DNA of 64,000 nt from Eubacteriales bacterium (lineage in GTDB: Bacteria; Bacillota; Clostridia; Lachnospirales; Lachnospiraceae), in NCBI GenBank assembly GCA_030524715.1, contig JAUNGB010000008.1, positions 27,905 to 91,904 of the forward strand, in the 5' to 3' direction. The notes below the pieces were generated by a model. The model worked only from the letters and a program-made list of their open reading frames with translations, was not told the DNA's origin and did not search any database. Below are positions 43,830 through 52,501 of the stretch, piece by piece (the first letter of the stretch is position 1; every line of letters starts with the position of its first letter). Both the position numbers and the translations under genes were made by a program.

Positions 43830-43869
43830 AGAAGCACATCTCACGAAAAGCAATTTTCAAACACGCTCT
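43818..43869. repeat. GAGCGTGTTTGA inverted-repeat element
   Basis: GAGAGTGTTTGA (43818-43829) is inverted as TCAAACACGCTC (43858-43869), enclosing the 18-mer shared with 41073-41090. GAGCGTGTTTGA also occurs upstream of the first gene (131-142). A small dispersed element. Confidence 0.7.
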
Positions 43870-43891
43870 GGATAAAAACAAGGAGGGCACA

Positions 43892-44986
43892 ATGAAGAAC
43901 AAAAAGGTACTTGCAATTTTTGCAATGGCGATATCACTTTCCTGTATGATGGCAGGCTGCGGCTTCCTCGGCACGGATGAGCCGGAAGAGCAGGTAGTTG
44001 GTGGTGTTACACCTACCCCGGAAGCTACCAAGGCGCCGGAAGCTACTCCGACGATTGCACCGAACGCACAGACGACTACGTATACATCTAAAGATAAAAC
44101 CGTATCCATTGATTATCCAAACGCAACCTGGAGCAACAAGACAGACGGGGACGACATGCTGAGCTTTGAATCTCCGGATGAAGGCAAGATCCTGATCATT
44201 CACGGAGGCGAGGATGATATGTCAGTAGCCGTGCTTCCGACTACGGAAGACATGGCGGTTTCACTGGAACAGGCTTCTGATCTGGTACAGGGAACTGATT
44301 TTGAGATCCAGAATTATTCCGCGACAGATGTAAACGGTATCGGCGTGTACAGCTATGTGACGAAGATGCTGAATACGGAAAAGAGCGATGGATACGCATA
44401 TGTGGTAAATAAAGTATTTGCCAACGATCAGGAATTTTACAGTATTGCGGCATCTGTCAAGACAGAGAGCGCTCTTGCCGATGTGCAGAAGGCTGTAAAC
44501 TCCTTTAAGATCCTCGGCAATTCCACACTGAAGGAAGCAGCTGCAGGAAACTCTGACAATAGCGGTAATGCATCGGGAGAACAGACAGGAGAATCCGGCG
44601 GAGCCACAGGAACTGACAGCGGAGAAGCCGGAACCAGCGGCGGAGCCACAGGAATCGACAGCGGAACCAGCAGCGGAGATACCGGTAGCTCAGGAGACGG
44701 TGGCAGCAGCGGCGGTACCGTATCTTCCGGCGGATTTACGGAGGAACAGTTGACAGATACGAACCAGACCAGAACCATTTACCGTAATTCTGACGGACAT
44801 CCTCTGGTAATCCAGCCTGACGGAAACGGCAACTGGGTGGATTTTGACGGAAATACCTATGAGTTTGTAAACGACGAGGATGTTTACGACCAGGATGGCG
44901 TAGATTATTACTATCACGGAGAAGCGGCGGACGTTTATTACATGCCTGTTTATACCGATGACTACGACGAAGATTACTATGAATAA
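43892..44986 (+). CDS. Lipoprotein with Ser/Gly/Thr-rich linker
   Basis: 364 residues from ATG 43892 (AAGGAGGGC upstream). The signal ends in a lipobox MMAGC (Cys23). After a Thr/Pro/Glu linker (TPTPEATKAPEATPTIAP) comes a PsbP/DUF1795-like domain of about 140 residues with YTSKDKTVSIDYPNATW, then a linker made of Gly-Ser-Thr repeats (GGATGTDSGEAGTSGGATG) and a Tyr/Asp-rich C-terminus. The Ser/Gly tract is a probable cell-wall spacer. Function unknown. A large hairpin follows. Confidence 0.85.
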   Translation: MKNKKVLAIFAMAISLSCMMAGCGFLGTDEPEEQVVGGVTPTPEATKAPEATPTIAPNAQTTTYTSKDKTVSIDYPNATWSNKTDGDDMLSFESPDEGKILIIHGGEDDMSVAVLPTTEDMAVSLEQASDLVQGTDFEIQNYSATDVNGIGVYSYVTKMLNTEKSDGYAYVVNKVFANDQEFYSIAASVKTESALADVQKAVNSFKILGNSTLKEAAAGNSDNSGNASGEQTGESGGATGTDSGEAGTSGGATGIDSGTSSGDTGSSGDGGSSGGTVSSGGFTEEQLTDTNQTRTIYRNSDGHPLVIQPDGNGNWVDFDGNTYEFVNDEDVYDQDGVDYYYHGEAADVYYMPVYTDDYDEDYYE

Positions 44987-45057
44987 AGTGTTATGAATAG
45001 CGTGCGACAGGCTATATACCAGTTATTATGTCTGGAATATAGTCTTGCAGCCAGTGA

Positions 45058-45126
45058 AAGCCTGGGAGTGAAAAATACCGTCGGATACCATACCGGCGGC
45101 ATTTTTCTGCTCTCAGCCTTTTTTTA
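45058..45126 (+). terminator. Long terminator hairpin
   Basis: A stem of about 28 bp with several wobbles and bulges (AAAGCCTGGGAGTG / CTGCTCTCAGCCTTT) followed by a T-run, between the lipoprotein and methyltransferase genes. Confidence 0.85.
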
Positions 45127-45239
45127 CAGGGGAAAATATGGTAAAATAGAGCGAGTCTTGAACATTCGATGGACAGGGCATAAGAATAGCATATAAATGG
45201 CATATAAAGATGGGAATTATCCGATAAGGGGAGGGCGCC

Positions 45240-46010
45240 ATGGAAGCATATGGTGAATTTGCAAGAGTTTATGACCTTTTTCAGGACAATATCAATTATC
45301 AGGAATGGGCGGACTATCTGACAGAATGTTTAAAAGAGTACGGCATTTCAGAGGGGCTGGTTCTGGAACTGGGCTGTGGGACGGGAACTATGACAGAGTT
45401 GCTGGCGGAGGCAGGATATGATATGATCGGGGTGGATAATTCCGAAGAAATGCTTGCCCGGGCAATGGATAAGCGTATAGAGTCCGGGCACGACATTCTT
45501 TATCTTCTGCAGGATATGCAGGAATTTGAACTATATGGGACTGTGAGGGCAATCGTGAGCGTATGCGACAGCCTGAATTATCTCACAGAAGAAGAGGATC
45601 TGCTTACCGTGTTCCGGCTGGCGAATAATTATCTGGATCCCCGGGGGATTTTTATTTTTGATATGAACACGGTGTATAAATATGAAGAGATTCTGGGCGA
45701 TACGACCATTGCTGAGAACCGTGAGGACGGAAGCTTTATCTGGGAAAACAGCTATGACCAGGAGAGTGGTATCAATGTGTATGAGCTGACGCTGTTTCTC
45801 CCACGTGAGGATGGTCTTTATGATAAATGTCAGGAGGTTCATTACCAGAAGGCATACCCACTTGACAGGATCAGGGAGCTGATCAGGGAGTCCGGGCTTG
45901 AGCTTCTTGCGGTGTATGACGCATATACAAAAGAACAGCCGCGGCATGACAGCGAGAGGCTGACCTTTATTGCCCAGGAGCATGGAAAAGAGCAATTCAG
46001 CAAAGAATAG
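45240..46010 (+). CDS. Class I SAM-dependent methyltransferase
   Basis: 256 residues. LELGCGTGTMTELLA binds S-adenosylmethionine (motif I), and GVDNSEEMLARA is the acidic ribose contact. YGTVRAIVSVCDSLNYL marks motif IV. Domain similarity to methyltransferases of the UbiE/COQ5-like group; substrate unknown. The start follows GGGGAGGGC. The gap to the next gene holds a short direct repeat (ATAAATACGGC at 46083 and 46095) and no gene. Confidence 0.85.
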   Translation: MEAYGEFARVYDLFQDNINYQEWADYLTECLKEYGISEGLVLELGCGTGTMTELLAEAGYDMIGVDNSEEMLARAMDKRIESGHDILYLLQDMQEFELYGTVRAIVSVCDSLNYLTEEEDLLTVFRLANNYLDPRGIFIFDMNTVYKYEEILGDTTIAENREDGSFIWENSYDQESGINVYELTLFLPREDGLYDKCQEVHYQKAYPLDRIRELIRESGLELLAVYDAYTKEQPRHDSERLTFIAQEHGKEQFSKE

Positions 46011-46155
46011 AAGGGATATAGAAGTGATAAGGAAAACTGCGGGAAGAATACTTCAGGAAGAATTACGGCAAGAGATACAGCAATAAATACGGCGATAAAT
46101 ACGGCAATAAGAGAAATCAGACAAACCGTATTTGATACGGATTCAGGAGGAAAAA

Positions 46156-47034
46156 ATGAGCGACTATATTGTAAGAGCAATGGCGGCGGATAATCAGATC
46201 CGGGCGTTTGCCGCCAATACAAGAGACACGGTGGAGACTGCCAGACAGCGGCACAATACAAGCCCTGTGGCCACGGCTGCCCTTGGCCGTCTCCTGACAG
46301 GCGGCGCCATGATGGGCGTGATGATGAAAGGGGAAAAAGACATTCTGACCCTTCAGGTTCAGGCAGGAGGCCCTTTGCAGGGAATTACCGTGACCGCAGA
46401 TTCACAGGGAAGAGTCAAGGGCTATGTGGGGAATCCTGATGTGTGCATTCCGGCAAATTCCAAAGGCAAGCTGGATGTGGCGGGCGCAGTAGGGGTAGGA
46501 TTTATGAATGTCATCAAAGACATGGGGCTGAAAGAGCCTTACGTAGGGCAGGTGGCCCTGCAGACCAGCGAGATAGCAGAGGATCTGACCTATTATTTTG
46601 CCGCCAGTGAGCAGGTACCCTCTGCGGTAGGGCTTGGCGTCTTAATGAATAAGGACAATACAGTACGTCAGGCGGGAGGCTTTATCGTACAGGTGATGCC
46701 CTTTGCGGAAGAAGAAACCATTGCCCGTCTGGAAGAAAACGTACAGAAGATCAATTCTGTCACGGATCTTCTGGAAGAAGGGCATACTCCTGAAAGCCTC
46801 CTGGAAAAGGTTCTGGAAGGCTTTGACGTGGAGATCAGCGACCGCATGCCCACAGAATTTTACTGTAATTGCAGTAAGGAACGTGTGGAAAAAGCGCTGA
46901 TCAGTATCGGGCGCAAGGAACTGAACGAGATGATCCAGGAGGGTAAAGAAGTAGAACTGAACTGCCATTTTTGCAACACCAATTATGTGTTCAGTGTGGA
47001 AGAACTGAAAGAAATCCTCCGGAAGTGTAAATAG
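46156..47034 (+). CDS. hslO: Redox-regulated chaperone Hsp33
   Basis: 292 residues from ATG 46156 (AGGAGGAAAA upstream). N-terminal SDYIVRAMAADNQIRAFAAN, and the C-terminal zinc cluster CNC...NCHFC (four cysteines, CxC plus CxxC). Oxidation of the cysteines in the cytoplasm activates the chaperone. It precedes NAD synthetase by 14 bp, possibly one transcript. Confidence 0.96.
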   Translation: MSDYIVRAMAADNQIRAFAANTRDTVETARQRHNTSPVATAALGRLLTGGAMMGVMMKGEKDILTLQVQAGGPLQGITVTADSQGRVKGYVGNPDVCIPANSKGKLDVAGAVGVGFMNVIKDMGLKEPYVGQVALQTSEIAEDLTYYFAASEQVPSAVGLGVLMNKDNTVRQAGGFIVQVMPFAEEETIARLEENVQKINSVTDLLEEGHTPESLLEKVLEGFDVEISDRMPTEFYCNCSKERVEKALISIGRKELNEMIQEGKEVELNCHFCNTNYVFSVEELKEILRKCK

Positions 47035-47048
47035 AAAGGGCAAAAGCT

Positions 47049-49199
47049 ATGAGAGATGGGTTTATCAAGGTTGCGGCGTGTACGCCGGACGTAAAGGTAG
47101 CGGACTGTGAATATAATGCCTCCGGGATCATCCGGATGGTGCGGGAAGCCGGAGCGCAGGGAGCTAAAGTGATCGTGTTTCCTGAGCTTTGCATTACTTC
47201 CTATACCTGCGGGGATCTGTTCTGGCAGGAGCTTCTGTTAGAGGAAGCAAAGAAGCAGCTTCTGCGTATTGCAGAGGAAACAAAAGAGGTGGACGCCCTT
47301 CTTTTTGTGGGGCTTCCTCTGGAATATAAGGGGAAATTGTATAACGTGGCGGCGGGCGTCAGCCATGGGGAAATCCTGGGACTTGTACCCAAGATTCACC
47401 TGCCAAATTATAATGAATTTTATGAAGGGCGTTACTTCACGTCAGGAGAAGGCGTAGACGGCATGGTACAGCTAAAGCCGTCGGTGGATCCGGAGAAAAT
47501 CCGTCTCGGAGGCGCAGACGGTCCTGTTGTGGAATTTGGCTTCGGGGAATATGATGAATTGCTGGAAGAATTTGAGGAATTAGAGGAAATTGCTGAATCA
47601 GAGGAAATCGATGAATCAGACGGAATCGAAGAGATTGAGGAATTTACAGAGGGAGACGGTGCGGAGGAAGAGTTCATTGAGGAAGACGAACTCCTTAACT
47701 GCGAAGCTTCTATTTCTTCTAATATGCTGTTTATCTGCACCCAGATGCCTTCCCTGAAAATTGCCGCGGAAATCTGCGAGGATCTGTGGGTGCCCAATCC
47801 TCCCAGTGTGAGACATGCCTATCACGGGGCGACTCTGATGGTAAATCTTTCTGCCAGCGATGAGGTGGTCGGCAAGGATTCCTACCGCAGAAGTCTTGTA
47901 AGCAGCCAGTCTGCGCGTCTTGTATGCGGCTATGTTTATGCAACGGCAGGGGAGGGCGAATCCACTCAGGACGTGGTATACGGAGGCCAGAACCTCATTG
48001 CAGAAAACGGTGTGATCCTCAAGGAGAGCAGACGCTTTGCCAATGGGATTATTTATGCGGATTTGGACATTCAGCGTCTGGTCAATGAGAGAAGAAGAAT
48101 GACGACCCACCGTTTCTCATCTGATAAGGAAGAAGCGGACAGGGAGCCTTATTATAACGAAATGTTCTTTGATCTTAAGGTCAGAGAGACAGAACTTGCG
48201 AGAAGCTTCGATTCCCGACCCTTTGTGCCGGGGGTAAAGGAAGAAAGAGAGCGCCGCTGCGATGAGATTCTGAATATCCAGGCCATGGGACTGAAGAAGA
48301 GACTGGCACATATTCACTGCCAGAATGCGGTGATCGGACTTTCCGGAGGACTGGATTCCACACTGGCTCTTTTGGTAACCGTAAGGGCCTTTGATATGCT
48401 GGGAATGCCAAGGGAGAAGATTACGGCGGTTACCATGCCATGTTTCGGAACCACAGACAGAACCTATAACAATGCCTGCACACTGAGCAGACAGTTGGGA
48501 ACCACCTTAAAAGAGGTGAATATCAGGGAAGCTGTGAACATCCATTTCCGTGATATTGAACATGACCCTGATAAGCATGACGTTACCTACGAAAACAGCC
48601 AGGCAAGAGAACGGACGCAGATTCTGATGGATATTGCAAACCAGTCCGGCGGAATCGTCATCGGAACAGGAGATCTGTCAGAACTGGCATTGGGCTGGGC
48701 TACCTATAACGGCGACCACATGTCCATGTATGCCGTCAATTGTTCTGTGCCCAAGACTCTGGTACGCCATCTGGTAAGGTATTATGCGGATACCTGCGGA
48801 GACGATCAACTGAGTAAAGTGCTTCTGGATATTCTGGACACGCCGGTAAGCCCGGAGCTGCTTCCGCCCAAGGACGGTGTGATTTCCCAGAAAACAGAGG
48901 ATCTGGTAGGCCCTTATGAGCTGCATGATTTCTTCTTATACTATATGCTCCGCTGGACCTTCCCTCCTAAGAAAATCTACCGCATGGCAAAAATAGCCTT
49001 CGCAGGAGAATATGATGAGGAAACGATCCTTAAATGGCTGAAAATCTTCTACAGGCGTTTCTTTACACAGCAGTTTAAACGCTCCTGCCTGCCTGACGGG
49101 CCCAAGGTGGGAAGCGTGGCCGTATCCCCGAGAGGCGATCTGCGTATGCCCAGTGACGCCTGCGCAACCCTCTGGATGAAACAGTTGGAAGAACTGTAA
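47049..49199 (+). CDS. nadE: Glutamine-dependent NAD+ synthetase
   Basis: 716 residues, longer than the usual 640 or so. The N-terminal nitrilase-type glutaminase has PELCITSYTCGDL, KIHLPNYNEF (Lys) and AAEICEDLWVP (Cys); the C-terminal synthetase has the PP-loop SGGLDSTLAL and GTGDLSELALGW. It makes NAD from deamido-NAD, ATP and glutamine. An acidic stretch of about 50 residues is inserted between the glutaminase strands (47548-47697). GGGC-AAAAGCT precedes the start. Confidence 0.97.
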   Translation: MRDGFIKVAACTPDVKVADCEYNASGIIRMVREAGAQGAKVIVFPELCITSYTCGDLFWQELLLEEAKKQLLRIAEETKEVDALLFVGLPLEYKGKLYNVAAGVSHGEILGLVPKIHLPNYNEFYEGRYFTSGEGVDGMVQLKPSVDPEKIRLGGADGPVVEFGFGEYDELLEEFEELEEIAESEEIDESDGIEEIEEFTEGDGAEEEFIEEDELLNCEASISSNMLFICTQMPSLKIAAEICEDLWVPNPPSVRHAYHGATLMVNLSASDEVVGKDSYRRSLVSSQSARLVCGYVYATAGEGESTQDVVYGGQNLIAENGVILKESRRFANGIIYADLDIQRLVNERRRMTTHRFSSDKEEADREPYYNEMFFDLKVRETELARSFDSRPFVPGVKEERERRCDEILNIQAMGLKKRLAHIHCQNAVIGLSGGLDSTLALLVTVRAFDMLGMPREKITAVTMPCFGTTDRTYNNACTLSRQLGTTLKEVNIREAVNIHFRDIEHDPDKHDVTYENSQARERTQILMDIANQSGGIVIGTGDLSELALGWATYNGDHMSMYAVNCSVPKTLVRHLVRYYADTCGDDQLSKVLLDILDTPVSPELLPPKDGVISQKTEDLVGPYELHDFFLYYMLRWTFPPKKIYRMAKIAFAGEYDEETILKWLKIFYRRFFTQQFKRSCLPDGPKVGSVAVSPRGDLRMPSDACATLWMKQLEEL

Positions 49200-49233
49200 A
49201 TCTTCCGGGATTTATGATGCTTTAGACTCCGTT

Positions 49234-49288
49234 CCGCGGTGTACACAGAATCTGTTTTCTGATTCTGTGTACACCGCGGAGTTTTTTT
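49234..49288 (+). terminator. Terminator of nadE
   Basis: CCGCGGTGTACACAGAATC (49234-49252) pairs perfectly with GATTCTGTGTACACCGCGG (49261-49279), then a T-run. Confidence 0.95.
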
Positions 49289-49294
49289 CACCGC

Positions 49295-49561
49295 GTTACT
49301 GTTTACAGGTTATCATTCTACCTGCCTTTCTTTATATACTGCAATGCAATACAATTATCAGCGCAAGAATCAGAAAGGGTCTGCCGTACGGATAATGTTT
49401 CTGCTCTTCCTCACAGAATTGGCATGAAATTTCCAGTGCTTGAACGATTCCCCGCAAATCATCCTTTACTTCAGCAGATACCTTTAAAACCTGCGTACAT
49501 TATTGGGATAATGTGCAGGTATATAAAAAGGCAGGTTGAAGTATAACCTGTGAACAGGAAC
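49295..49561. mobile_element. MITE-like element with 48-bp terminal inverted repeats
   Basis: The left end (49295-49343, GTTACTGTTTACAGGTTATC at its tip) and right end (49514-49561, inverted) agree at about 40 of 48 positions. The interior of roughly 170 bp has no ORF. Total 267 bp. Ends begin like the 33-nt palindromes elsewhere in the window. No target duplication was clear. No transposase nearby. Confidence 0.75.
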
Positions 49562-49669
49562 GTCTCAGACAATTATGTTAAAATTTCCTGCTGTCGCTTC
49601 TTGCAATATTATGTCGAAAGAGATATAGTATTTATATAAGGCTTTAAAAGCCATTGAGGGAGAGGTTAC

Positions 49670-50494
49670 ATGGAGAGAAAGAAGGCATTGTCATCAGCTT
49701 CCGGCCGCCGTGGGGCAGGCCGGGGCCCGGATAAAATATTTGCGGCAGGAGCCGTGTGCGTTGTGGTCATTGTTGCAGTTATCGTCGGAGTGATTTTTTC
49801 AAGAGCCGTTTCCGGCCGAAGGATATCCCAGAATGATACAAAAGAAGGAGTGGCATATATTCAGTCTCAGGAACAGACGGAGGTCGCTCTTATTGAAAAC
49901 AAAATAAAGGAGGTGGAACGTGCCGAACGGAAAACAGCCCTCTCTGAGGGAAACGTGGACGTATGGAGAATGCTGGACGACACGGTCATTATGGGAGATT
50001 CCCGTGCAGTAGGCTTTTCTTATCACGAATTTGTGGACGGACAGCGGGTTCTTGCCGAGGGCGGGGCGACGATCAGGAATATTCCCGATCAGATAGAAAC
50101 CCTGAAGCTTTTAAATCCTTCCGGTATTTTTTTATGCTACGGGCTTAATGATATCAGTATTGGAAACTGGGATACTGTGGAGGAATATATGGCGGAGCTC
50201 GATACAGTAGTTGAACTTATCCGGTCAAACGTAGAGGGCGCGGTTGTTTATGTGAACTCTATTATTCCACTTGCAGGGGAAGAATATGCCCAGGCTGTAC
50301 AGTGGCTGGATATTCCCGACTGGAATGTTCAGATCAAGCAGCACTGTGAAGAGAAGGGAATCGCTTATCTTGACCTTAACGGGACTGTGGAAGAACATAA
50401 GGATCTCTATGATCCTGACGGAATCCATCTTCAAAAAGAATTTTACCCCTATTGGGGCATCGAAATGGTAATGGAGGAAAGCGAAAATGAGTAG
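49670..50494 (+). CDS. SGNH/GDSL-family hydrolase with N-terminal membrane anchor
   Basis: 274 residues. A membrane helix (FAAGAVCVVVIVAVIVGVIF) follows a basic start. The catalytic serine is Ser111 in IMGDSRAV; the Asp-His pair is DPDGIH (Asp250, His253); GLND supplies the oxyanion residue. Outside the membrane, such enzymes transfer or remove acetyl groups. It is the first gene of a four-gene set with DUF4358, MBOAT and DHHW genes, and overlaps the DUF4358 gene by 8 nt. Confidence 0.85.
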   Translation: MERKKALSSASGRRGAGRGPDKIFAAGAVCVVVIVAVIVGVIFSRAVSGRRISQNDTKEGVAYIQSQEQTEVALIENKIKEVERAERKTALSEGNVDVWRMLDDTVIMGDSRAVGFSYHEFVDGQRVLAEGGATIRNIPDQIETLKLLNPSGIFLCYGLNDISIGNWDTVEEYMAELDTVVELIRSNVEGAVVYVNSIIPLAGEEYAQAVQWLDIPDWNVQIKQHCEEKGIAYLDLNGTVEEHKDLYDPDGIHLQKEFYPYWGIEMVMEESENE

Positions 50495-50969
50495 AAAAGC
50501 AACGGTTCTTTTTGCCGTCCGAACAGTTATGGCGGCGCTGCTCCTTGTTTTTATCGTTTTTCTCCAAATGGGAGAAAAAGACAGCAAAACTTCTATCGAG
50601 GAAGCGGCCCGGGCAGTGACGGGAGCCATTAACATGGAATCCATGGAAGAGGGCGGCAACCGTATTCTGAAAAAGTTTTACGGACTGAACGCCGGTGATT
50701 ATGAGGGAGTTTGTTTTTATGCCCCTACAAGCAACATGGATGCCCAGGAGCTTTTGATCGTGAAGCTTAAAGACGACTCCCAGTCGGAAACCGTAGCCGC
50801 CGCCGTCCAGTCGCGGCTGGAGTCGCAGAAAGCAAGCTTTGAAGGATACGGCGTGGAGCAGTTTGCTTTACTGGAAAAGCATGTTCTTGATATTCGTGGA
50901 AACTATATTCTGTATATCGTACATCCTGATGCGCAGGCCGCGGACCGTGCCTTTGCAGACTGCCTGTAA
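50487..50969 (+). CDS. DUF4358 membrane-anchored protein
   Basis: 160 residues. N-terminal helix (VMAALLLVFIVFLQM), then an extracellular domain with KKFYGLNAGDYEGVCFYAPT and IRGNYILYIVHP, matching DUF4358. Its function is unknown but it repeatedly sits in MBOAT/DHHW O-acetylation clusters. Overlaps the preceding gene by 8 nt and lies 104 bp before the MBOAT gene. Confidence 0.8.
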   Translation: MSRKATVLFAVRTVMAALLLVFIVFLQMGEKDSKTSIEEAARAVTGAINMESMEEGGNRILKKFYGLNAGDYEGVCFYAPTSNMDAQELLIVKLKDDSQSETVAAAVQSRLESQKASFEGYGVEQFALLEKHVLDIRGNYILYIVHPDAQAADRAFADCL

Positions 50970-51073
50970 AAACGGAAAAAGCTTTTGTATCAGATGTAAG
51001 ATAACTCCCGCACAGGACTTGCAGGCAAGTCTTAAACTGCCTTCTGGCAGGGAAAATAACGAGGATAAAATTT

Positions 51074-52486
51074 ATGATTTTCAGCAGCATTTTCTTTTTA
51101 TTTGTTTTTCTTCCGGTCACTCTTTTCCTGTATTATCTGGCGCCCTGGAAATTAAAAAATCCGGTTCTGCTTGTGGTCAGCCTTATCTTTTACGCATGGG
51201 GCGAGCCGGTTTATATTTTTCTGATGCTCTTCAGCATTGTCTTTAATTATTTAAGCGGCATTGAGATCGACGCCCGTAAGGAAGACGGCAATCCCGCCTG
51301 GCTCCGTATCAGCTTCTGGTTTACGGTGGCGGTAAATCTGGGGATTCTGGGCTTTTTCAAATATTACGGCTTCCTTGTGGATAACCTGAACGCTGTCCTG
51401 CCTGTTCAGATTCCTTATCGTGAGCTGGCGCTGCCCATTGGAATTTCCTTTTACACCTTCCAGACACTCTCCTACATCATTGACGTTTATAAAGGAGTTG
51501 TGCCTGTCCAGAAAAATTTTATTTCTTTCGGCGTGTATGTGACGATGTTTCCCCAGCTCATCGCAGGGCCTATCGTACAGTATTCGGATATCGACGTCCA
51601 GCTTGCTGAAAGAAAGCTGACCCTGTATAAGTTTGGAGAAGGCGTTACCTGGTTCCTTCAGGGGCTTGGCAAAAAGGTTCTTCTTGCAAACAATATCGGT
51701 ATGCTTTTCGATACCATCGCGGCCCTTGCTCCGGCAAACCGTTCCGTACTTACCGCCTGGATCGGCTGCCTGGCCTATACTATGCAGATTTATTATGACT
51801 TCAGCGGTTATTCGGATATGGCCATAGGGCTTGGAAAGATGCTGGGCTTTGAATTTGTACGGAATTTTGAGTATCCTTATATCTCCAGAAGTGTGACGGA
51901 ATTCTGGCGGAGATGGCATATTTCTCTTGGAACCTGGTTCCGGGAATATGTCTATATTCCTCTTGGAGGCAACCGTGTATCCACATTAAAGCATATCCGA
52001 AATATTCTGGTAGTGTGGATGCTCACCGGAATCTGGCACGGCGCGGCATGGAATTTTGTTTTTTGGGGACTTTATTACGGAATCCTGCTTCTGGCGGAGA
52101 AATTCCTGCTTGGCCCTGTTATGGAACGTATCCCGGGCTTTATCCGGCAGGTTATCACCTTTATTCTGGTTATGTTCGGATGGGTGCTGTTCTTTTCGCC
52201 CAACCTTTCCAGCGCCGTGGTATATCTGGGAAATATGTTCGGGATCAACGGAAACGGTTTTATAGATTCAGCGGGGCTCTATTACCTGACCACGAATTTA
52301 TTGATGCTGGTCCTCTGTCTTGTCTGCTCAACGCCGTTTGTATGGAAGCAGTTCAGGAGACTGGCCCTGAGAAAGGGAAATGCGCCGGGTATCGCCGCGA
52401 CAGTTGTATATACAGGAATATTTCTGCTGTCTGTCGCATACCTTGTAAATGCAACCTATAATCCTTTTTTATATTTCCGTTTTTAA
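51074..52486 (+). CDS. MBOAT-family O-acyltransferase (AlgI/DltB/PatA-like)
   Basis: 470 residues, about 11 helices. Catalytic His322 in MLTGIWHGAAWNFVFWG; the preceding FWRRWHISLGTWFREYVYIP is the signature of AlgI/PatA. It moves acyl groups across the membrane for addition to a cell-surface polymer. Together with the SGNH and DHHW proteins it forms an O-acetylation machine. Start ATG has only a weak ribosome site (GAGGATAAAATTT), so a low initiation level is possible. Confidence 0.93.
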   Translation: MIFSSIFFLFVFLPVTLFLYYLAPWKLKNPVLLVVSLIFYAWGEPVYIFLMLFSIVFNYLSGIEIDARKEDGNPAWLRISFWFTVAVNLGILGFFKYYGFLVDNLNAVLPVQIPYRELALPIGISFYTFQTLSYIIDVYKGVVPVQKNFISFGVYVTMFPQLIAGPIVQYSDIDVQLAERKLTLYKFGEGVTWFLQGLGKKVLLANNIGMLFDTIAALAPANRSVLTAWIGCLAYTMQIYYDFSGYSDMAIGLGKMLGFEFVRNFEYPYISRSVTEFWRRWHISLGTWFREYVYIPLGGNRVSTLKHIRNILVVWMLTGIWHGAAWNFVFWGLYYGILLLAEKFLLGPVMERIPGFIRQVITFILVMFGWVLFFSPNLSSAVVYLGNMFGINGNGFIDSAGLYYLTTNLLMLVLCLVCSTPFVWKQFRRLALRKGNAPGIAATVVYTGIFLLSVAYLVNATYNPFLYFRF

Positions 52487-52501
52487 GCAGAAGGAGTCCA
52501 C

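Noticed and set aside
43826-43891. Upstream extension of the lipoprotein gene
   Set aside because: It would put 22 residues before the signal peptide and is part of the repeat element; the AAGGAGGG site fits ATG 43892.
44993-45196. 67-codon frame after the lipoprotein gene
   Set aside because: It reads through the strong terminator hairpin and has no family resemblance.
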